NCBI GenBank assembly: GCA_002898355.1
Contig: BEHD01000001.1
Span: forward strand, 116,680 to 180,679
Direction: 5' to 3'
From: an archaeon HR01
GTDB taxonomy: Archaea; Thermoproteota; Nitrososphaeria_A; Caldarchaeales; Caldarchaeaceae
Length of the DNA stretch: 64,000 nucleotides
Positions 43,679 through 52,952 of this stretch are shown here, piece after piece. The first letter of the stretch is position 1. Every line of letters begins with the position of its first letter. The notes beneath the pieces were generated by a model. It was not told where the DNA came from. It saw only the letters and a list, made by a program, of their open reading frames with translations, and did not search any database. The position numbers and the translations under genes were made by a program.

Positions 43679-44734
43679 ATGACTAGGGTAGGCGTTGTGG
43701 GTGCCTCTGGATATACCGGTGGCGAGCTTTTGAGGATTTTAGCCACCCACCCAGAGGTGGAGGTGTCCTACGCAACCTCTAGAGAGTATGCTGGAAAACC
43801 CTTGACCGCCATACATCCACATTTTAGAGGCTTCTTCGAGAAGCTCAAATTCTCACAGCTATCGCTGGATACGCTAGCAAGTCAGTGCGACCTCGTATTC
43901 GTCAACACACCTCACGGTGTTTCATCCAGCCTAGTTCCAAAGATTCTAGATATGGGCCTGAAGGTTATAGATTTGAGCGCTGACTTCAGGTTGAAGAACC
44001 CCGCTGATTATAGGGTGTGGTATGATATGGAACATCCCGCACCGGACCTGCTAGCTAAGGCTGTCTATGGACTGCCGGAGCTTCATAGGGAGGAGATTAG
44101 GACTGCGCAGCTTGTGGCATGTCCTGGATGCAACTCCACCGCCGCACTGATAGCCCTCCTACCGGCCGTTGAATCCCGCATTATAGAGCTGGAGCGGATA
44201 TCGGTCGATGTTAAGGTGGGGAGTAGCGAGGCTGGAATTAAGGCAAGCCTAGGAACACATCATCCGGAAAGGGCCAACGTAATCAGGCCCTATGATGTGA
44301 CGGGACATAGGCATGTGGCCGAGATTGAGCAGGAGCTGCAGGCGTTGGCCGGTAGGAAGATAGCTGTCGGGATGGTGCCCCATGCCGTGGGGAGTGTGAG
44401 GGGTGCCCTGGCCACGGTTCATGCCTGGCTATCAGGAGACGGGGTAGATGAGCAGGAGGTCTGGAGGATATACGCCCGCCGATACGGCCGTGAACCCTTT
44501 GTTAGAATTGTCAGAGGCGCGCCGTTTAGATATCCCGACCCAAAATATGTGTTGGGCAGCAATTTTGCGGATGTAGGTTTCGGTGTCGAGTCCCGTATCG
44601 GTAGGGTGGCCCTGATGGCTGCTATTGACAACCTGATGAAGGGGGCTGCAGGCCAGGCGGTTCAATGCATGAATCTCGTCTTGGGTCTAGACGAAACCAC
44701 CGGTCTCAGATATCCTCCCCTTAGACCCGCATAG
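43679..44734 (+). CDS. lysY: [LysW]-L-2-aminoadipate/glutamate 6-phosphate reductase
   Basis: 351 residues from the ATG at 43679; the frame extends upstream to 43454 but that part is antisense to the regulator. The NADP-binding N-terminus is RVGVVGASGYTGGELLRIL, and the catalytic Cys lies in VACPGCNSTAALIALLP. It reduces the acyl phosphate on the LysW carrier to the semialdehyde, in lysine and/or arginine synthesis. It is first in lysY-lysZ-lysW-lysX-lysJ and homologous to ArgC. Confidence 0.92.
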   Translation: MTRVGVVGASGYTGGELLRILATHPEVEVSYATSREYAGKPLTAIHPHFRGFFEKLKFSQLSLDTLASQCDLVFVNTPHGVSSSLVPKILDMGLKVIDLSADFRLKNPADYRVWYDMEHPAPDLLAKAVYGLPELHREEIRTAQLVACPGCNSTAALIALLPAVESRIIELERISVDVKVGSSEAGIKASLGTHHPERANVIRPYDVTGHRHVAEIEQELQALAGRKIAVGMVPHAVGSVRGALATVHAWLSGDGVDEQEVWRIYARRYGREPFVRIVRGAPFRYPDPKYVLGSNFADVGFGVESRIGRVALMAAIDNLMKGAAGQAVQCMNLVLGLDETTGLRYPPLRPA

Positions 44735-44745
44735 GTGATGGCTGG

Positions 44746-45543
44746 ATGATCGTTGTTAAGGCTGGCGGGAGAGTCTTGGAGACCAACATGAGGAACATCC
44801 TTGACTCGGTAGCTAAAAGAAGAGATGGCGGGGTTGTATTCGTCCACGGCGGGGGAGATATAGTCTCCAAGTATGAGAAGATGCTGGGGATAGAGCCCAA
44901 GATAGTTACATCGCCGTCAGGGATAAGGAGCAGGCTTACAGATGAGAGGGAGCTAGAGGTTTACAATATGGTTATGGCCGGTAAGCTGGGTAAGGAGATG
45001 TCGGCCTACCTAAACCATCGTGGGGTAAAGGCCGTAAGCCTTAGCGGTGTAGACAGCGCACTCATAAGAGCCACCAGGAAGAAGCGTATAGTGATAGTGG
45101 ATGAGAGAGGTAGGAAGAGGGCCATAGACGGCGGCTACACAGGCACAATATCCGCCGTAGACACCTCCATTATCACAAATCTTACAGAGATGGGTTACGT
45201 CATAGTAGTCTCCCCCGTCGCATTGGGAGACGAGGGTGAGATGCTGAACGTGGACGGCGACACAGCTGCTTCCGCCATCGCATCGGCCCTCAAAGCCGAG
45301 AAACTCATCCTCCTTACAGATGTAGAAGGTGTTTTACTTGATGGAAGGCTTGTAGAGTCGCTGACGGTTGGGCAGGCTCAGCAGCTGCTGGAGCAGATCG
45401 GCGCTGGGATGAACAGGAAGCTTATGGCCGCAGCTAAGGCCGTTGAGAACGGCGTGGTAAAGGCCTATATCTGTTCGGGGATGGGTGAAGACCCTCTTAA
45501 AAGGGTTGAGGGGGGCAAGGCCACAATCATAACCGGCTTGTGA
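44746..45543 (+). CDS. lysZ: [LysW]-aminoadipate/[LysW]-glutamate kinase
   Basis: A 265-residue amino-acid kinase family protein homologous to ArgB. Evidence: VVKAGGRVLETN at the N-terminus, VVFVHGGGDIVSKYE, VNVDGDTAA-like LNVDGDTAASAIASAL, and ILLTDVEGVLL. It phosphorylates the side-chain carboxylate of the carrier-bound aminoadipate or glutamate. It begins 11 nt after the lysY stop. Confidence 0.92.
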   Translation: MIVVKAGGRVLETNMRNILDSVAKRRDGGVVFVHGGGDIVSKYEKMLGIEPKIVTSPSGIRSRLTDERELEVYNMVMAGKLGKEMSAYLNHRGVKAVSLSGVDSALIRATRKKRIVIVDERGRKRAIDGGYTGTISAVDTSIITNLTEMGYVIVVSPVALGDEGEMLNVDGDTAASAIASALKAEKLILLTDVEGVLLDGRLVESLTVGQAQQLLEQIGAGMNRKLMAAAKAVENGVVKAYICSGMGEDPLKRVEGGKATIITGL

Positions 45544-45557
45544 AAAGCGTCAAGATA

Positions 45558-45577
45558 CTACGTCTTTCGCAACGTAG
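45558..45577 (+). promoter_or_regulatory. Hairpin between lysZ and lysW
   Basis: A perfect 6-bp inverted repeat CTACGT/ACGTAG with an 8-nt loop lies just after the lysZ stop. The AT-rich aatttttatac (45589-45599) follows and is TATA-like, about 40-50 nt upstream of the lysW ATG. It could terminate some lysY-lysZ transcripts or mark an internal promoter for lysW-lysX-lysJ. Confidence 0.4.
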
Positions 45578-45638
45578 CCAGATAAAAGAATTTTTATACG
45601 GCCATTTACCGTTGTGATACGAAACTGGTGTATTGTAG

Positions 45639-45815
45639 ATGCCTGAGTTGGAATGTCCTGTCTGCGGTGGAAGGCTACAGATACCTGAGGACTCCCTACC
45701 TGGGGAGCTCTTCGAACATCAGGACTGCGGAGCCAATCTAGAGTATTTCCAAGATGAGAAGGGTAGACCAGCTCTCAAGGTCGCCGAGGAAGTGGCGGAG
45801 GACTGGGGACAGTAA
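45639..45815 (+). CDS. lysW: LysW amino-group carrier protein with C-terminal Gln
   Basis: A small gene of 58 codons starting at ATG 45639. The protein has a zinc ribbon (CPVC near residues 6-9, and the EHQDCG region near 26-31) and the acidic C-terminal tail EEVAEDWGQ. It carries aminoadipate or glutamate as an isopeptide during lysine/arginine synthesis. In characterised LysW proteins the last residue is Glu (EDWGE) and its side-chain carboxylate is the attachment point. Here the last sense codon is CAG, so the terminal residue is Gln. It lies 3 nt upstream of lysX. Confidence 0.93.
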   Translation: MPELECPVCGGRLQIPEDSLPGELFEHQDCGANLEYFQDEKGRPALKVAEEVAEDWGQ

Positions 45816-45818
45816 TAG

Positions 45819-46664
45819 ATGAGATTAGGCCTAGCCTATGATATGGCGCGATTTGAGGAGAAAGCCCTCCTCCAAGCCGCTAGAGAGCTAGGCCATGATG
45901 TAGTCCCTATAAACGTAAAAGACGCCGAGTTCTGGATAACAGAGCCTTCGTCAAACAATCTTGACTTTGTGATACAACGCTGTGTCAGCTACTACAGAGC
46001 TTATGCCTCAACCATAGCCCTCGAGAGAAGCCAGATAATGGTTGTTAACAGCCTTCAGGTTCTCAGAGACTGCGCCGACAAGCTTGTAACAACTAGTAGA
46101 CTATCTGCTGCCGGAATCCCTGTACCTCAAACGGCCATAGCCTTCAGGCGTGAGACCGCTCTCCAAGTTGCTAGGAAGATGGGGTTTCCTGTGGTGGTGA
46201 AGCCCATACAGGGTAGCTGGGGCCGTATGATTGCAAGAGCGATGGATGAGCAGACCTTCCAAGACATCATCGAGCTAAGAGAGAATATGCCTAACCCGCA
46301 GCTTAAAATCCACTATATCCAGCAACACATAGATAAACCTGGGAGAGATATCCGGGTCTTCTATGTTTGGGGTGAGGTCCCCGTAGCTATCTACAGGGTG
46401 AGTAAGAATTGGAAGACCAATACAGCGCTGGGTGGGAAGGCTGTCCCATGTGCAGTAACCGATGAACTGGAAGATATTACATTAAAGACTGGGAGGGCGA
46501 TGGGGGATGGAGTTTTGGGGATAGACATCCTCGAATCCGGTGATGGGGGGCTAATGGTGAATGAGGTTAACGCCGTGATAGAGTTTAAGAACACTGTTCT
46601 GCAGACTGGGTACAACTTGCCCAAGAAAATAATTGAAGAAACCGTGAAGGTGCTGAAGAGATGA
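45819..46664 (+). CDS. lysX: LysW--L-2-aminoadipate/glutamate ligase
   Basis: A 281-residue ATP-grasp ligase of the RimK/LysX group. The ATP-grasp features are FPVVVKPIQGSWGRMIARA, the later YIQQHIDKPGRDIRVF, and the Mg-binding end GLMVNEVNAVIEFKNTV. It joins the amino group of aminoadipate or glutamate to the LysW tail. It is 3 nt downstream of lysW, and its stop overlaps the lysJ start. Only one ligase is seen here, so it may serve both lysine and arginine synthesis. Confidence 0.93.
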   Translation: MRLGLAYDMARFEEKALLQAARELGHDVVPINVKDAEFWITEPSSNNLDFVIQRCVSYYRAYASTIALERSQIMVVNSLQVLRDCADKLVTTSRLSAAGIPVPQTAIAFRRETALQVARKMGFPVVVKPIQGSWGRMIARAMDEQTFQDIIELRENMPNPQLKIHYIQQHIDKPGRDIRVFYVWGEVPVAIYRVSKNWKTNTALGGKAVPCAVTDELEDITLKTGRAMGDGVLGIDILESGDGGLMVNEVNAVIEFKNTVLQTGYNLPKKIIEETVKVLKR

Positions 46665-47827
46665 GGCCCTCCCTCCTCCCTTTCATCCAGCAGAGGGGTC
46701 TTAAGATATCTAGGGCTGAGGGCCAGTATGTCTGGGATCAGGAAGGCCGCAGATACCTCGACTTCTACATGGGGTATGGGGCAGCATTCCTCGGCCACCG
46801 CCACCCTAAGATAGTGGAGGCCCTAAAGGAACAGCTAAGCAAGTTTATGACTGTTACACCTGCCTTTGAAACCGATGTGCGGGAGAAATGCTTAGACCTG
46901 CTCGGAGAGATATTGCCCGTGCACCTTGACATGGTGTATTTTCTCAATAGTGGGTCGGAGGCCAACGAGCTAGCCCTCAAGATTGCACGAAAGATTACTG
47001 GGAGGAAGAAGATACTGGCCTTCATCAACTCTTTCCACGGACGCACACTGGCCACCTTAGGTGTCACATGGAACCCCAAATACCGGGAGGGCTTCGACCC
47101 CTTCCCATACGAGGCCACATTCACTCCTTACAATAATGTGGAGGCTGTGGAGAAAGCCCTCAATGAAGAGTATGCCGCGGTTATTGTGGAGCCTGTACAG
47201 GGTGAGGGTGGAATAATCCCTTCCACCCCCGAATTTCTCAAGGCCCTCGAGAGAAAATGTAGAGAATGTGGAGCACTTTTAATAGTCGACGAGGTGCAGA
47301 CAGGTTTTGGCAGGACAGGGTATATCTGGGCCCATCAAAAGGCGGGTATAAGGCCGGACATTATGGTGGCTGGGAAAGCAGTTGGAGGAGGCTTTCCAGT
47401 CAGCTTTGTGGCAGTGTCGGGCGAGGTGGGCGAGAACTTGAAGGAGGGTGATCACGGCTCAACCTACGGGGGGAACCCGCTCGCCCTCGCAGCGGTTTCC
47501 GCAGCAGTTGAAGTCCTTATCTCTGAAAATATCCCCGCTCAGGCAATGGAGAAGGGTTCGGCCCTCAGTGAAGCTCTTAAAACAGTTTTGGAGGAGAACG
47601 GCAAGATTTTCAGGGGTTTGAGATCCGAGGGCCTCATGATAGGGATGGATATGAGGAGTACGCCGGGCCCGTTTATCAGGCTCCTCCAGAGCAAGGGGCT
47701 TCTCGCATTCAAAGCAGGGTTAACAGTACTCAGATTTCTACCCCCCTATCTCATTACAGAGCGTGACATAGTAGATGCCGCCGAGATTTTAAGGAATGCG
47801 GCCTCAGAATATGAGGTAAGGGCTTAG
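46661..47827 (+). CDS. lysJ: [LysW]-aminoadipate semialdehyde/glutamate semialdehyde transaminase
   Basis: A 388-residue class III PLP aminotransferase of the ArgD/LysJ group. Evidence: [36 protein letters not shown], and the PLP Lys in [17 protein letters not shown]. It aminates the carrier-bound semialdehyde to lysine or ornithine. It overlaps lysX by 4 nt and the convergent P-loop gene by 4 nt. Confidence 0.93.
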   Translation: MRPSLLPFIQQRGLKISRAEGQYVWDQEGRRYLDFYMGYGAAFLGHRHPKIVEALKEQLSKFMTVTPAFETDVREKCLDLLGEILPVHLDMVYFLNSGSEANELALKIARKITGRKKILAFINSFHGRTLATLGVTWNPKYREGFDPFPYEATFTPYNNVEAVEKALNEEYAAVIVEPVQGEGGIIPSTPEFLKALERKCRECGALLIVDEVQTGFGRTGYIWAHQKAGIRPDIMVAGKAVGGGFPVSFVAVSGEVGENLKEGDHGSTYGGNPLALAAVSAAVEVLISENIPAQAMEKGSALSEALKTVLEENGKIFRGLRSEGLMIGMDMRSTPGPFIRLLQSKGLLAFKAGLTVLRFLPPYLITERDIVDAAEILRNAASEYEVRA

Positions 47828-49172
47828 TCCTTAATCAGCCCATATCTGTCCAGGATGTCTCTTAGAAGGGTCTGTCCGAAATCGTCCAGCTCATACCGCA
47901 CCCGGTAAACAGGCTTGTCCACCTTAACTATCCTAGTGATGTCTGTGGGCGTCCCTGAAACTATGGCATCGCATTTAACCCTCAACAACGTCTCCTCCAG
48001 GTCCCTGACCTGTCCGCTGGTATATCCCAGCGCCGGCACCACCTTACCTATGTGGGGGTAGGACTTGTAGGCTTCGGCTATAGAACCCACGGCGAAAGGC
48101 CTGGGGTCAACTATTTCTGCTCCAGCCTTCATGGCTGACATATATGCTATCCCCCAGCTCATACCTCCATGTGTGACGGAGGGGCCGTCCTCCAACGCAA
48201 CAACTTTCAAGCCAGACAGCTTCTCTAACCCTTCCCCAGCAACCCTGGTGCCAGCGGTCATAATAGCCGCATCTGGGTTGTGGTTCATGATAACAGACTT
48301 TATTGCGTCTATGTTGGCTGGAGGCGAAGTGTCTGCCTTGTTGATGATGAAGAGGTCTGCATTCATGAGGTTTACGATGCTCGGATAATGGGTTAGCTCT
48401 TGACCAGGCCTATGGGCGTCGAGGACCATTATCCATATGGTGGGTCTTATGAAGGGGAAGTCGTTATTGCCCCCATCCCAGACGATAACATCGGCTTCAC
48501 GCTCGGCCTCCTCCAAGACCTTTGCGTAGTCAACACCGGCATAAACTACATTCCCCGCCTCTAGATGTGGTTCATATTCTTCCCTCTCCTCTATCGTGCA
48601 TTCATACCTGTCCAAATCTTCATATTTTTCGAATCTCTGAACAACCTGCCTCTCCAACACGCCGTAGGGCATAGGGTGACGAATCACAACAGCGTTCACA
48701 TTCTCCTCCTTGAGAACCCGCATCACGTAGCGGGTTACCGTGCTTTTGCCGGCCCCAGTTCTAGATGCTGTCACCGCTATTACAGGTTTCCTTGCCTCCA
48801 AGAATGTAAAACTGGGCCCGAGTAGCATGAAGTTAGCCCCAGCCACCATGGCCCTAGAAGCTTTCTCCATCACCTCCTGGTGGGAGACGTCGCTGTATGA
48901 GAATACGGCTAGGTCGACCCTCTTCTCCCTTATGACATCCTCCAAGAGTTTTTCAGGGTATATCGGTATTCCCTGAGGATAGAGGCTTCCTGCGAGACTT
49001 GCTGGATATGTTCTCCACTCTACACCCGGTATCTGGGCTGCGGTGAAGGCCACCACCTCATATTCTGGGTTGTCTCTAAAGAAGACGTTGAAGTTGTGGA
49101 ATTCGTGGGGTATCTATCCTATACCCTATCACGTCCAGCGGCTCCCATGATAACAACCCGCCTCGGTCTCAT
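47824..49172 (-). CDS. Cyclic 2,3-diphosphoglycerate synthetase-like P-loop protein, interrupted by a 26-nt intron-like segment
   Basis: The gene is best read as two exons on the minus strand: 49172-49128 (15 codons, MRPRRVVIMGAAGRD) and 49101-47824 (425 residues, starting FHNFNVFFRDNPEYE), 440 residues in total. The unspliced frame from 49172 meets a TAG within the 26 nt 49127-49102, and the downstream frame has no plausible start that includes the conserved N-terminus. Joined, the two parts give GRDFHNFN, which is typical for this family. The Walker A SRTGAGKST falls at about residues 128-136. Relatives include cyclic 2,3-diphosphoglycerate synthetase, which makes a thermoprotectant in methanogens; many archaeal homologues have no proven role. 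Only 63 nt separate it from the lysK start. Confidence 0.85.
49102..49127 (-). other. Predicted 26-nt bulge-helix-bulge intron in mRNA
   Basis: Read on the minus strand, the boundaries form a complete BHB motif. The outer helix is UGGA (49137-49134) with UCCA (49100-49097). The central 4-bp helix is CGUG (49133-49130) with CACG (49107-49104). The 3-nt bulges are AUA (49129-49127) and AAU (49103-49101). The inner helix is GGGUAU (49126-49121) with AUACCC (49113-49108), with a 7-nt loop. Cutting after the second base of each bulge removes exactly 49127-49102 and rejoins codons GAU and UUC in phase 0. The segment contains an in-frame TAG and is not a multiple of three. Confidence 0.85.
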
Positions 49173-49235
49173 ACATTGATGGGGCAATACCTAAAATGTA
49201 ACTTTTTAACCATGAATCATAAGACGGAAAGACAA

Positions 49236-50321
49236 ATGTATGCCCTGGACCTAGATAGGGACCTAGCGGTTACGACGCTCGTCCAGCTGCTGGAGGTATA
49301 CACCCCGCCGGGTGAGGAGAGGAGGCTGGAAAGAACCTGGAGTAGGATTTGCATGGCTCTGGGCTATAACAAGTTCTGGAGGGATGAGGTGGGGAATTTC
49401 TTCGCATCCATCGGCCGTGGCGGCCGGGCCATATACCTAGTCAGCCATGTGGACACAGTTCCGGGCGAGCTGAGAGTGCGGGTTTCTGAGGGAAAGATAT
49501 ACGGTAGAGGCGCTGTAGACGCCAAAAGCTCAGTAGCGTCGATGCTTCTAGCAGGCCACATCCTACACAACAGACTCCAGAACTCGATGCTGGTGGTAGC
49601 TGGGTTGGTGGATGAGGAAAACCGTGGGCGGGGGGCCAAGAAGCTCGTGGATGAAGGTATCAGCGCAGACCATATCATCATAGGAGAGCCCACAAACCTC
49701 GTAGGCGTGGCCACGTCCTACCGGGGTAGCATCAGTATAAAAGTCAGAGCCACCGCCAAAGGCGGCCACAGCTCAGCTCCATACATGGCAGAATCGGCCC
49801 TAGAGAAGATTCTCAACCTGTGGAGCCAAGTGAGGCAGGAATACAATGGCTCACGCTATGAAGAGATAACGTCAGCCCTTACAACACTTCACGGCGGGGA
49901 CTGGGCCAGCCGTCTACCCGATACAGCCGAGGGGACGATAAACATACGATTCCCACCCCCATATGTGTCCAGCAATATCTTGGAGAAGCTGAACGAGTAT
50001 GCAGCCCGATATGATTGTAGGCTGGAACTTCTGGATGTCACAGAGCCGGTGTCAGTGAACGCTTCAAACCCTGTAGTCAAGGCGTTAATCAGGTCGATGC
50101 TGCGTCTCGGCCTCAGACCCAAGATAGTTAAGAAGACAGGGACCAGCGATATGAACACTCTCTACAATATCACCACAAGTATTGCCGCGTGCGGTCCGGG
50201 CAACTCACTGCTAGCCCACACTGAGGGAGAGTTTGTTACGGTGGAGGATTTGCTTAACGCCGTCAAAATATATGCGGGAGCGGCTTTGGAGTTGGACAGA
50301 CTCAGCCCAGCAGACGGCTGA
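49236..50321 (+). CDS. lysK: [LysW]-lysine/[LysW]-ornithine hydrolase
   Basis: 361 residues from the ATG at 49236, chosen because the T-rich TATA-like stretch at 49203-49209 lies about 28 nt upstream; in-frame starts at 49176 and 49212 exist, but the first would leave almost no divergent promoter. An M20 metallopeptidase: the metal ligands are in IYLVSHVDTVPG, GRGAVDAKSSVASML, GLVDEENRGRGAKKL (catalytic Glu-Glu) and IIIGEPTNL. It releases lysine or ornithine from LysW. It is separated from the lysJ cluster by the intron-bearing gene. Confidence 0.9.
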   Translation: MYALDLDRDLAVTTLVQLLEVYTPPGEERRLERTWSRICMALGYNKFWRDEVGNFFASIGRGGRAIYLVSHVDTVPGELRVRVSEGKIYGRGAVDAKSSVASMLLAGHILHNRLQNSMLVVAGLVDEENRGRGAKKLVDEGISADHIIIGEPTNLVGVATSYRGSISIKVRATAKGGHSSAPYMAESALEKILNLWSQVRQEYNGSRYEEITSALTTLHGGDWASRLPDTAEGTINIRFPPPYVSSNILEKLNEYAARYDCRLELLDVTEPVSVNASNPVVKALIRSMLRLGLRPKIVKKTGTSDMNTLYNITTSIAACGPGNSLLAHTEGEFVTVEDLLNAVKIYAGAALELDRLSPADG

Positions 50322-51750
50322 GGGCCCTCCCCCATTCTTCTCTTCTCCTCGCAGCCCACTCTCTCTCGACGGCCACCCTACCCAAGGCCAGCTCGGCTGT
50401 CTCAACAACTTTCGATGGATTGGCTGAGCCGACACCCACATAAGCCTTTACCGCTCTTCTAGGCTCCATAACCTCCAAAATCTCTTCAACAGAGAGTGTC
50501 AAGTCCAGTCCCAGCTCTGACACCGTCTTAGCCAATGTGTCTCGGCCTAGCCTATCCTCTGCGATAAGCCTGCTAATTCTACCTGCGAGGCCGTGGGCCT
50601 TCCTGAAAGGTAAACCGTATCTCAACGTGATGTAGTTGGCTAGAAAAACCGCCGCTGTGGGAGGCATGCAGGCCTTGTAGGCCCTCTCAACATCCACCTC
50701 CACCTTCTCAACCATTTTAGAGAGAAGTCTCAGGCTTTCCACCACTTCATCCAGAGCTTGCCAGACCTTAGGGGTTACCTGCTGTAGGTCAAGGCTGTAG
50801 CCGCTGGGCTGTCTGGCCAGAATAGACGAAACCGCGGCGACATGGCCGAGAGTCTCGCCGGCCTTCGTCCTCATAATCTCGGCCACAACCGGGTTACGTT
50901 TCTGGGGCATTACGCTACTGGTGGCCGCCAGCTCATCCGGCATTTTGAGGAGGCCAAACTCTTCAGAGCTGTAGATAACCATCTCCTCCGCTATGGATGA
51001 AAGTATCAAGGCTATAGCATGTGTCACACCAAGTGCTGAGAGAATGAAGTCCCTCGACGCCGTAGACTCGAGAGCGTTCAGGCTTACACGTTCAAACCCC
51101 AGCATGTCAGCGAGACGGCGCCTGTTAAGTATGATGTCGGTCCCAGCAGCTGCCGCCGAGCCCAGAGGAGACTCGCTGCAGAGATCTAAAACATGTTTTA
51201 GCTGCGGGGTTGTTTTTATGAGTCTCAGGGCGTAGCTTGCTAGTACAAAGCCGTAGGTGGCGGGCATAGCCCTCTGTAGATGGGTGTAGACTGGGAAGAT
51301 AGTCTCAGCCTCCCGTATACACCTTTTTAACAGTGTCTCAGCGGCTTTGAGTAGCTCCAGATACAGCTCCAGCATCCTCTCCCTAAGTCTGATCTTGACA
51401 GCGGCCACAACAGCATCATTTCTGCTCTTCCCGAAAGAGAGCATTGCTGCCACGTCAGGGTATCCCTGGGATAGGTGCCTCTCCACAGCTATGTGAATAT
51501 CTTCCTCGTCGCTGACGGTGATAGGCTTGTCCAGAAGCTCTGCAAGTGTTTTCGCAGCCTCCAAGGCAGTGCTGGGTTCTAGATAGTTCGCCGCCGCCAG
51601 CTCTTTGATGTGGGCAACATTAACATAGATAACAGCCTTCATGATCTCTGTGTCAAACTTGATGGAGGATGTATATCGGATGGCGTCTAAATCCATCTCC
51701 CTGGTCATTATGCCCCTCCTATGAGGGGTCTCCCCTCCGTTGGAAGCCAT
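50302..51750 (-). CDS. argH: Argininosuccinate lyase
   Basis: About 482 residues from the ATG at 51750; the frame is open to 51813 inside argG, and Met at 51708 is another candidate start. The catalytic flexible loop is ATSSVMPQKRNPVVAEIMR and the THLQRAMP segment holds the general acid/base His; LSFGKSRNDAV is also typical. It cleaves argininosuccinate to arginine and fumarate. It follows argG (start just inside or after its 3' end) and overlaps the convergent lysK by 20 nt. Confidence 0.92.
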   Translation of the reverse strand: MASNGGETPHRRGIMTREMDLDAIRYTSSIKFDTEIMKAVIYVNVAHIKELAAANYLEPSTALEAAKTLAELLDKPITVSDEEDIHIAVERHLSQGYPDVAAMLSFGKSRNDAVVAAVKIRLRERMLELYLELLKAAETLLKRCIREAETIFPVYTHLQRAMPATYGFVLASYALRLIKTTPQLKHVLDLCSESPLGSAAAAGTDIILNRRRLADMLGFERVSLNALESTASRDFILSALGVTHAIALILSSIAEEMVIYSSEEFGLLKMPDELAATSSVMPQKRNPVVAEIMRTKAGETLGHVAAVSSILARQPSGYSLDLQQVTPKVWQALDEVVESLRLLSKMVEKVEVDVERAYKACMPPTAAVFLANYITLRYGLPFRKAHGLAGRISRLIAEDRLGRDTLAKTVSELGLDLTLSVEEILEVMEPRRAVKAYVGVGSANPSKVVETAELALGRVAVEREWAARRREEWGRALSRLLG

Positions 51751-51761
51751 GGTAGGCGATA

Positions 51762-52952
51762 CTATCCTCCTTTCCTCTCTCTTAGACTGCTGAGAAGTGT
51801 CTCGAGGGCCCATATCTTTGAGAAGCCTTCCCCCGCCTTCTGGTCGAAGATGCTCTCCCTAGAATAGGTTATCGCCTCCTTGGAATACATCGGATTAACT
51901 CCCCGACGGCCTACAATCCTCATCGTCCCCTTGAATAGCCGGATTTTCACCTCACCATCTACTCCTCTCTGGGACATATCGATGAAGCTGTCCAAGGCTT
52001 TCCGGAGTGGGTCGGCCCAGAGCCCAGAATAGACTAGGTCGGCCCAGGCGGTGTCCACAATCTGTTTAAAGGCCTGAAATCTTCTCCCGAGGAAAAGCTT
52101 CTCCAAATCTCTATGGGCCTTTATCAGTATGAGGGCTGCGGGAAGCTCGTAGACTTCGCGTGACTTGAGACCGATGACCCTGTCCTCCACATGGTCCACT
52201 AGCCCGTAGCCGTGTCTACCCCCAATGTGGTTAAGCTCCCTTACAAGGTTCAGCATATCCATCCTTGTCCCGTTAAGGGAGACTGGAACACCGTTCTCAA
52301 AACCTATTACAACCTCCTCAGCTTTGTCGGGGGTTTTAGATAGTGGTGTTACTAGCTTGTAGGCTTCCTCGGGGACCTCAACCCAAGGGTCCTCCAGCTC
52401 ACCCGCTTCTATGGAGCGGCCCCAAAGGTTCTCATCGACGCTGAACCTACTCTTCCTAGGGTTGATGGGTAGATTATGCTCGAGAGCATACTCTATCTCA
52501 TCATCTCTGTTCATGTTCCACTCCCTCACGGGAGCAAATATCTTGAGATGTGGAGCTAAAGCTGCGAATGTCGTATCAAACCGTAGCTGGTCATTACCTT
52601 TTCCAGTACATCCGTGGGCTACAGCGTCACAGCCCTCCCTCAACGCTACCTTAACAACCTCTTCAGCTATCAGAGGACGGCTGAGGGCGGAGGATAACGG
52701 ATATTCACCCTGGTATAATGCGTTGGCTTTAATCGCCCGACTGACATACTCCTCTGCGAACCTCTCTTTAGCGTCTACATTGGTATGGGTTGAGGCCCCG
52801 CTCTTGTAGGCTTTTTCGGCTATCTCCTCAAAATCCTCCTCCTGCCCAACATCCACAGTTACGGTGTGTACTTCAGCCTTATACCGGTCTTTCAGCCATC
52901 TTATCATCACCGTAGTGTCCAGTCCCCCACTATATGCCAGAGCTATCTTCAC
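51762..52952 (-). CDS. argG: Argininosuccinate synthase
   Basis: 396 residues from GTG 52952, giving MKIALAYSGGLDTTVMIRWL; the frame is open upstream to 53009 but the family starts at the P-loop. The ATP-binding PP-loop is AYSGGLDTT, and AHGCTGKGNDQLRFD and the SxDENLWGRS-like SVDENLWGRSIE segment are diagnostic. It joins citrulline and aspartate. The presence of argG-argH shows that the LysW pathway here feeds arginine synthesis at least in part. Confidence 0.94.
   Translation of the reverse strand: MKIALAYSGGLDTTVMIRWLKDRYKAEVHTVTVDVGQEEDFEEIAEKAYKSGASTHTNVDAKERFAEEYVSRAIKANALYQGEYPLSSALSRPLIAEEVVKVALREGCDAVAHGCTGKGNDQLRFDTTFAALAPHLKIFAPVREWNMNRDDEIEYALEHNLPINPRKSRFSVDENLWGRSIEAGELEDPWVEVPEEAYKLVTPLSKTPDKAEEVVIGFENGVPVSLNGTRMDMLNLVRELNHIGGRHGYGLVDHVEDRVIGLKSREVYELPAALILIKAHRDLEKLFLGRRFQAFKQIVDTAWADLVYSGLWADPLRKALDSFIDMSQRGVDGEVKIRLFKGTMRIVGRRGVNPMYSKEAITYSRESIFDQKAGEGFSKIWALETLLSSLRERKGG

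Noticed and set aside
49057..49172. Simple frameshift or sequencing error as explanation for the broken cDPGS-like gene
   Set aside because: A single-base error cannot explain 26 extra bases, and the ends coincide exactly with a complete bulge-helix-bulge motif. It remains the main alternative only if the assembly is wrong.
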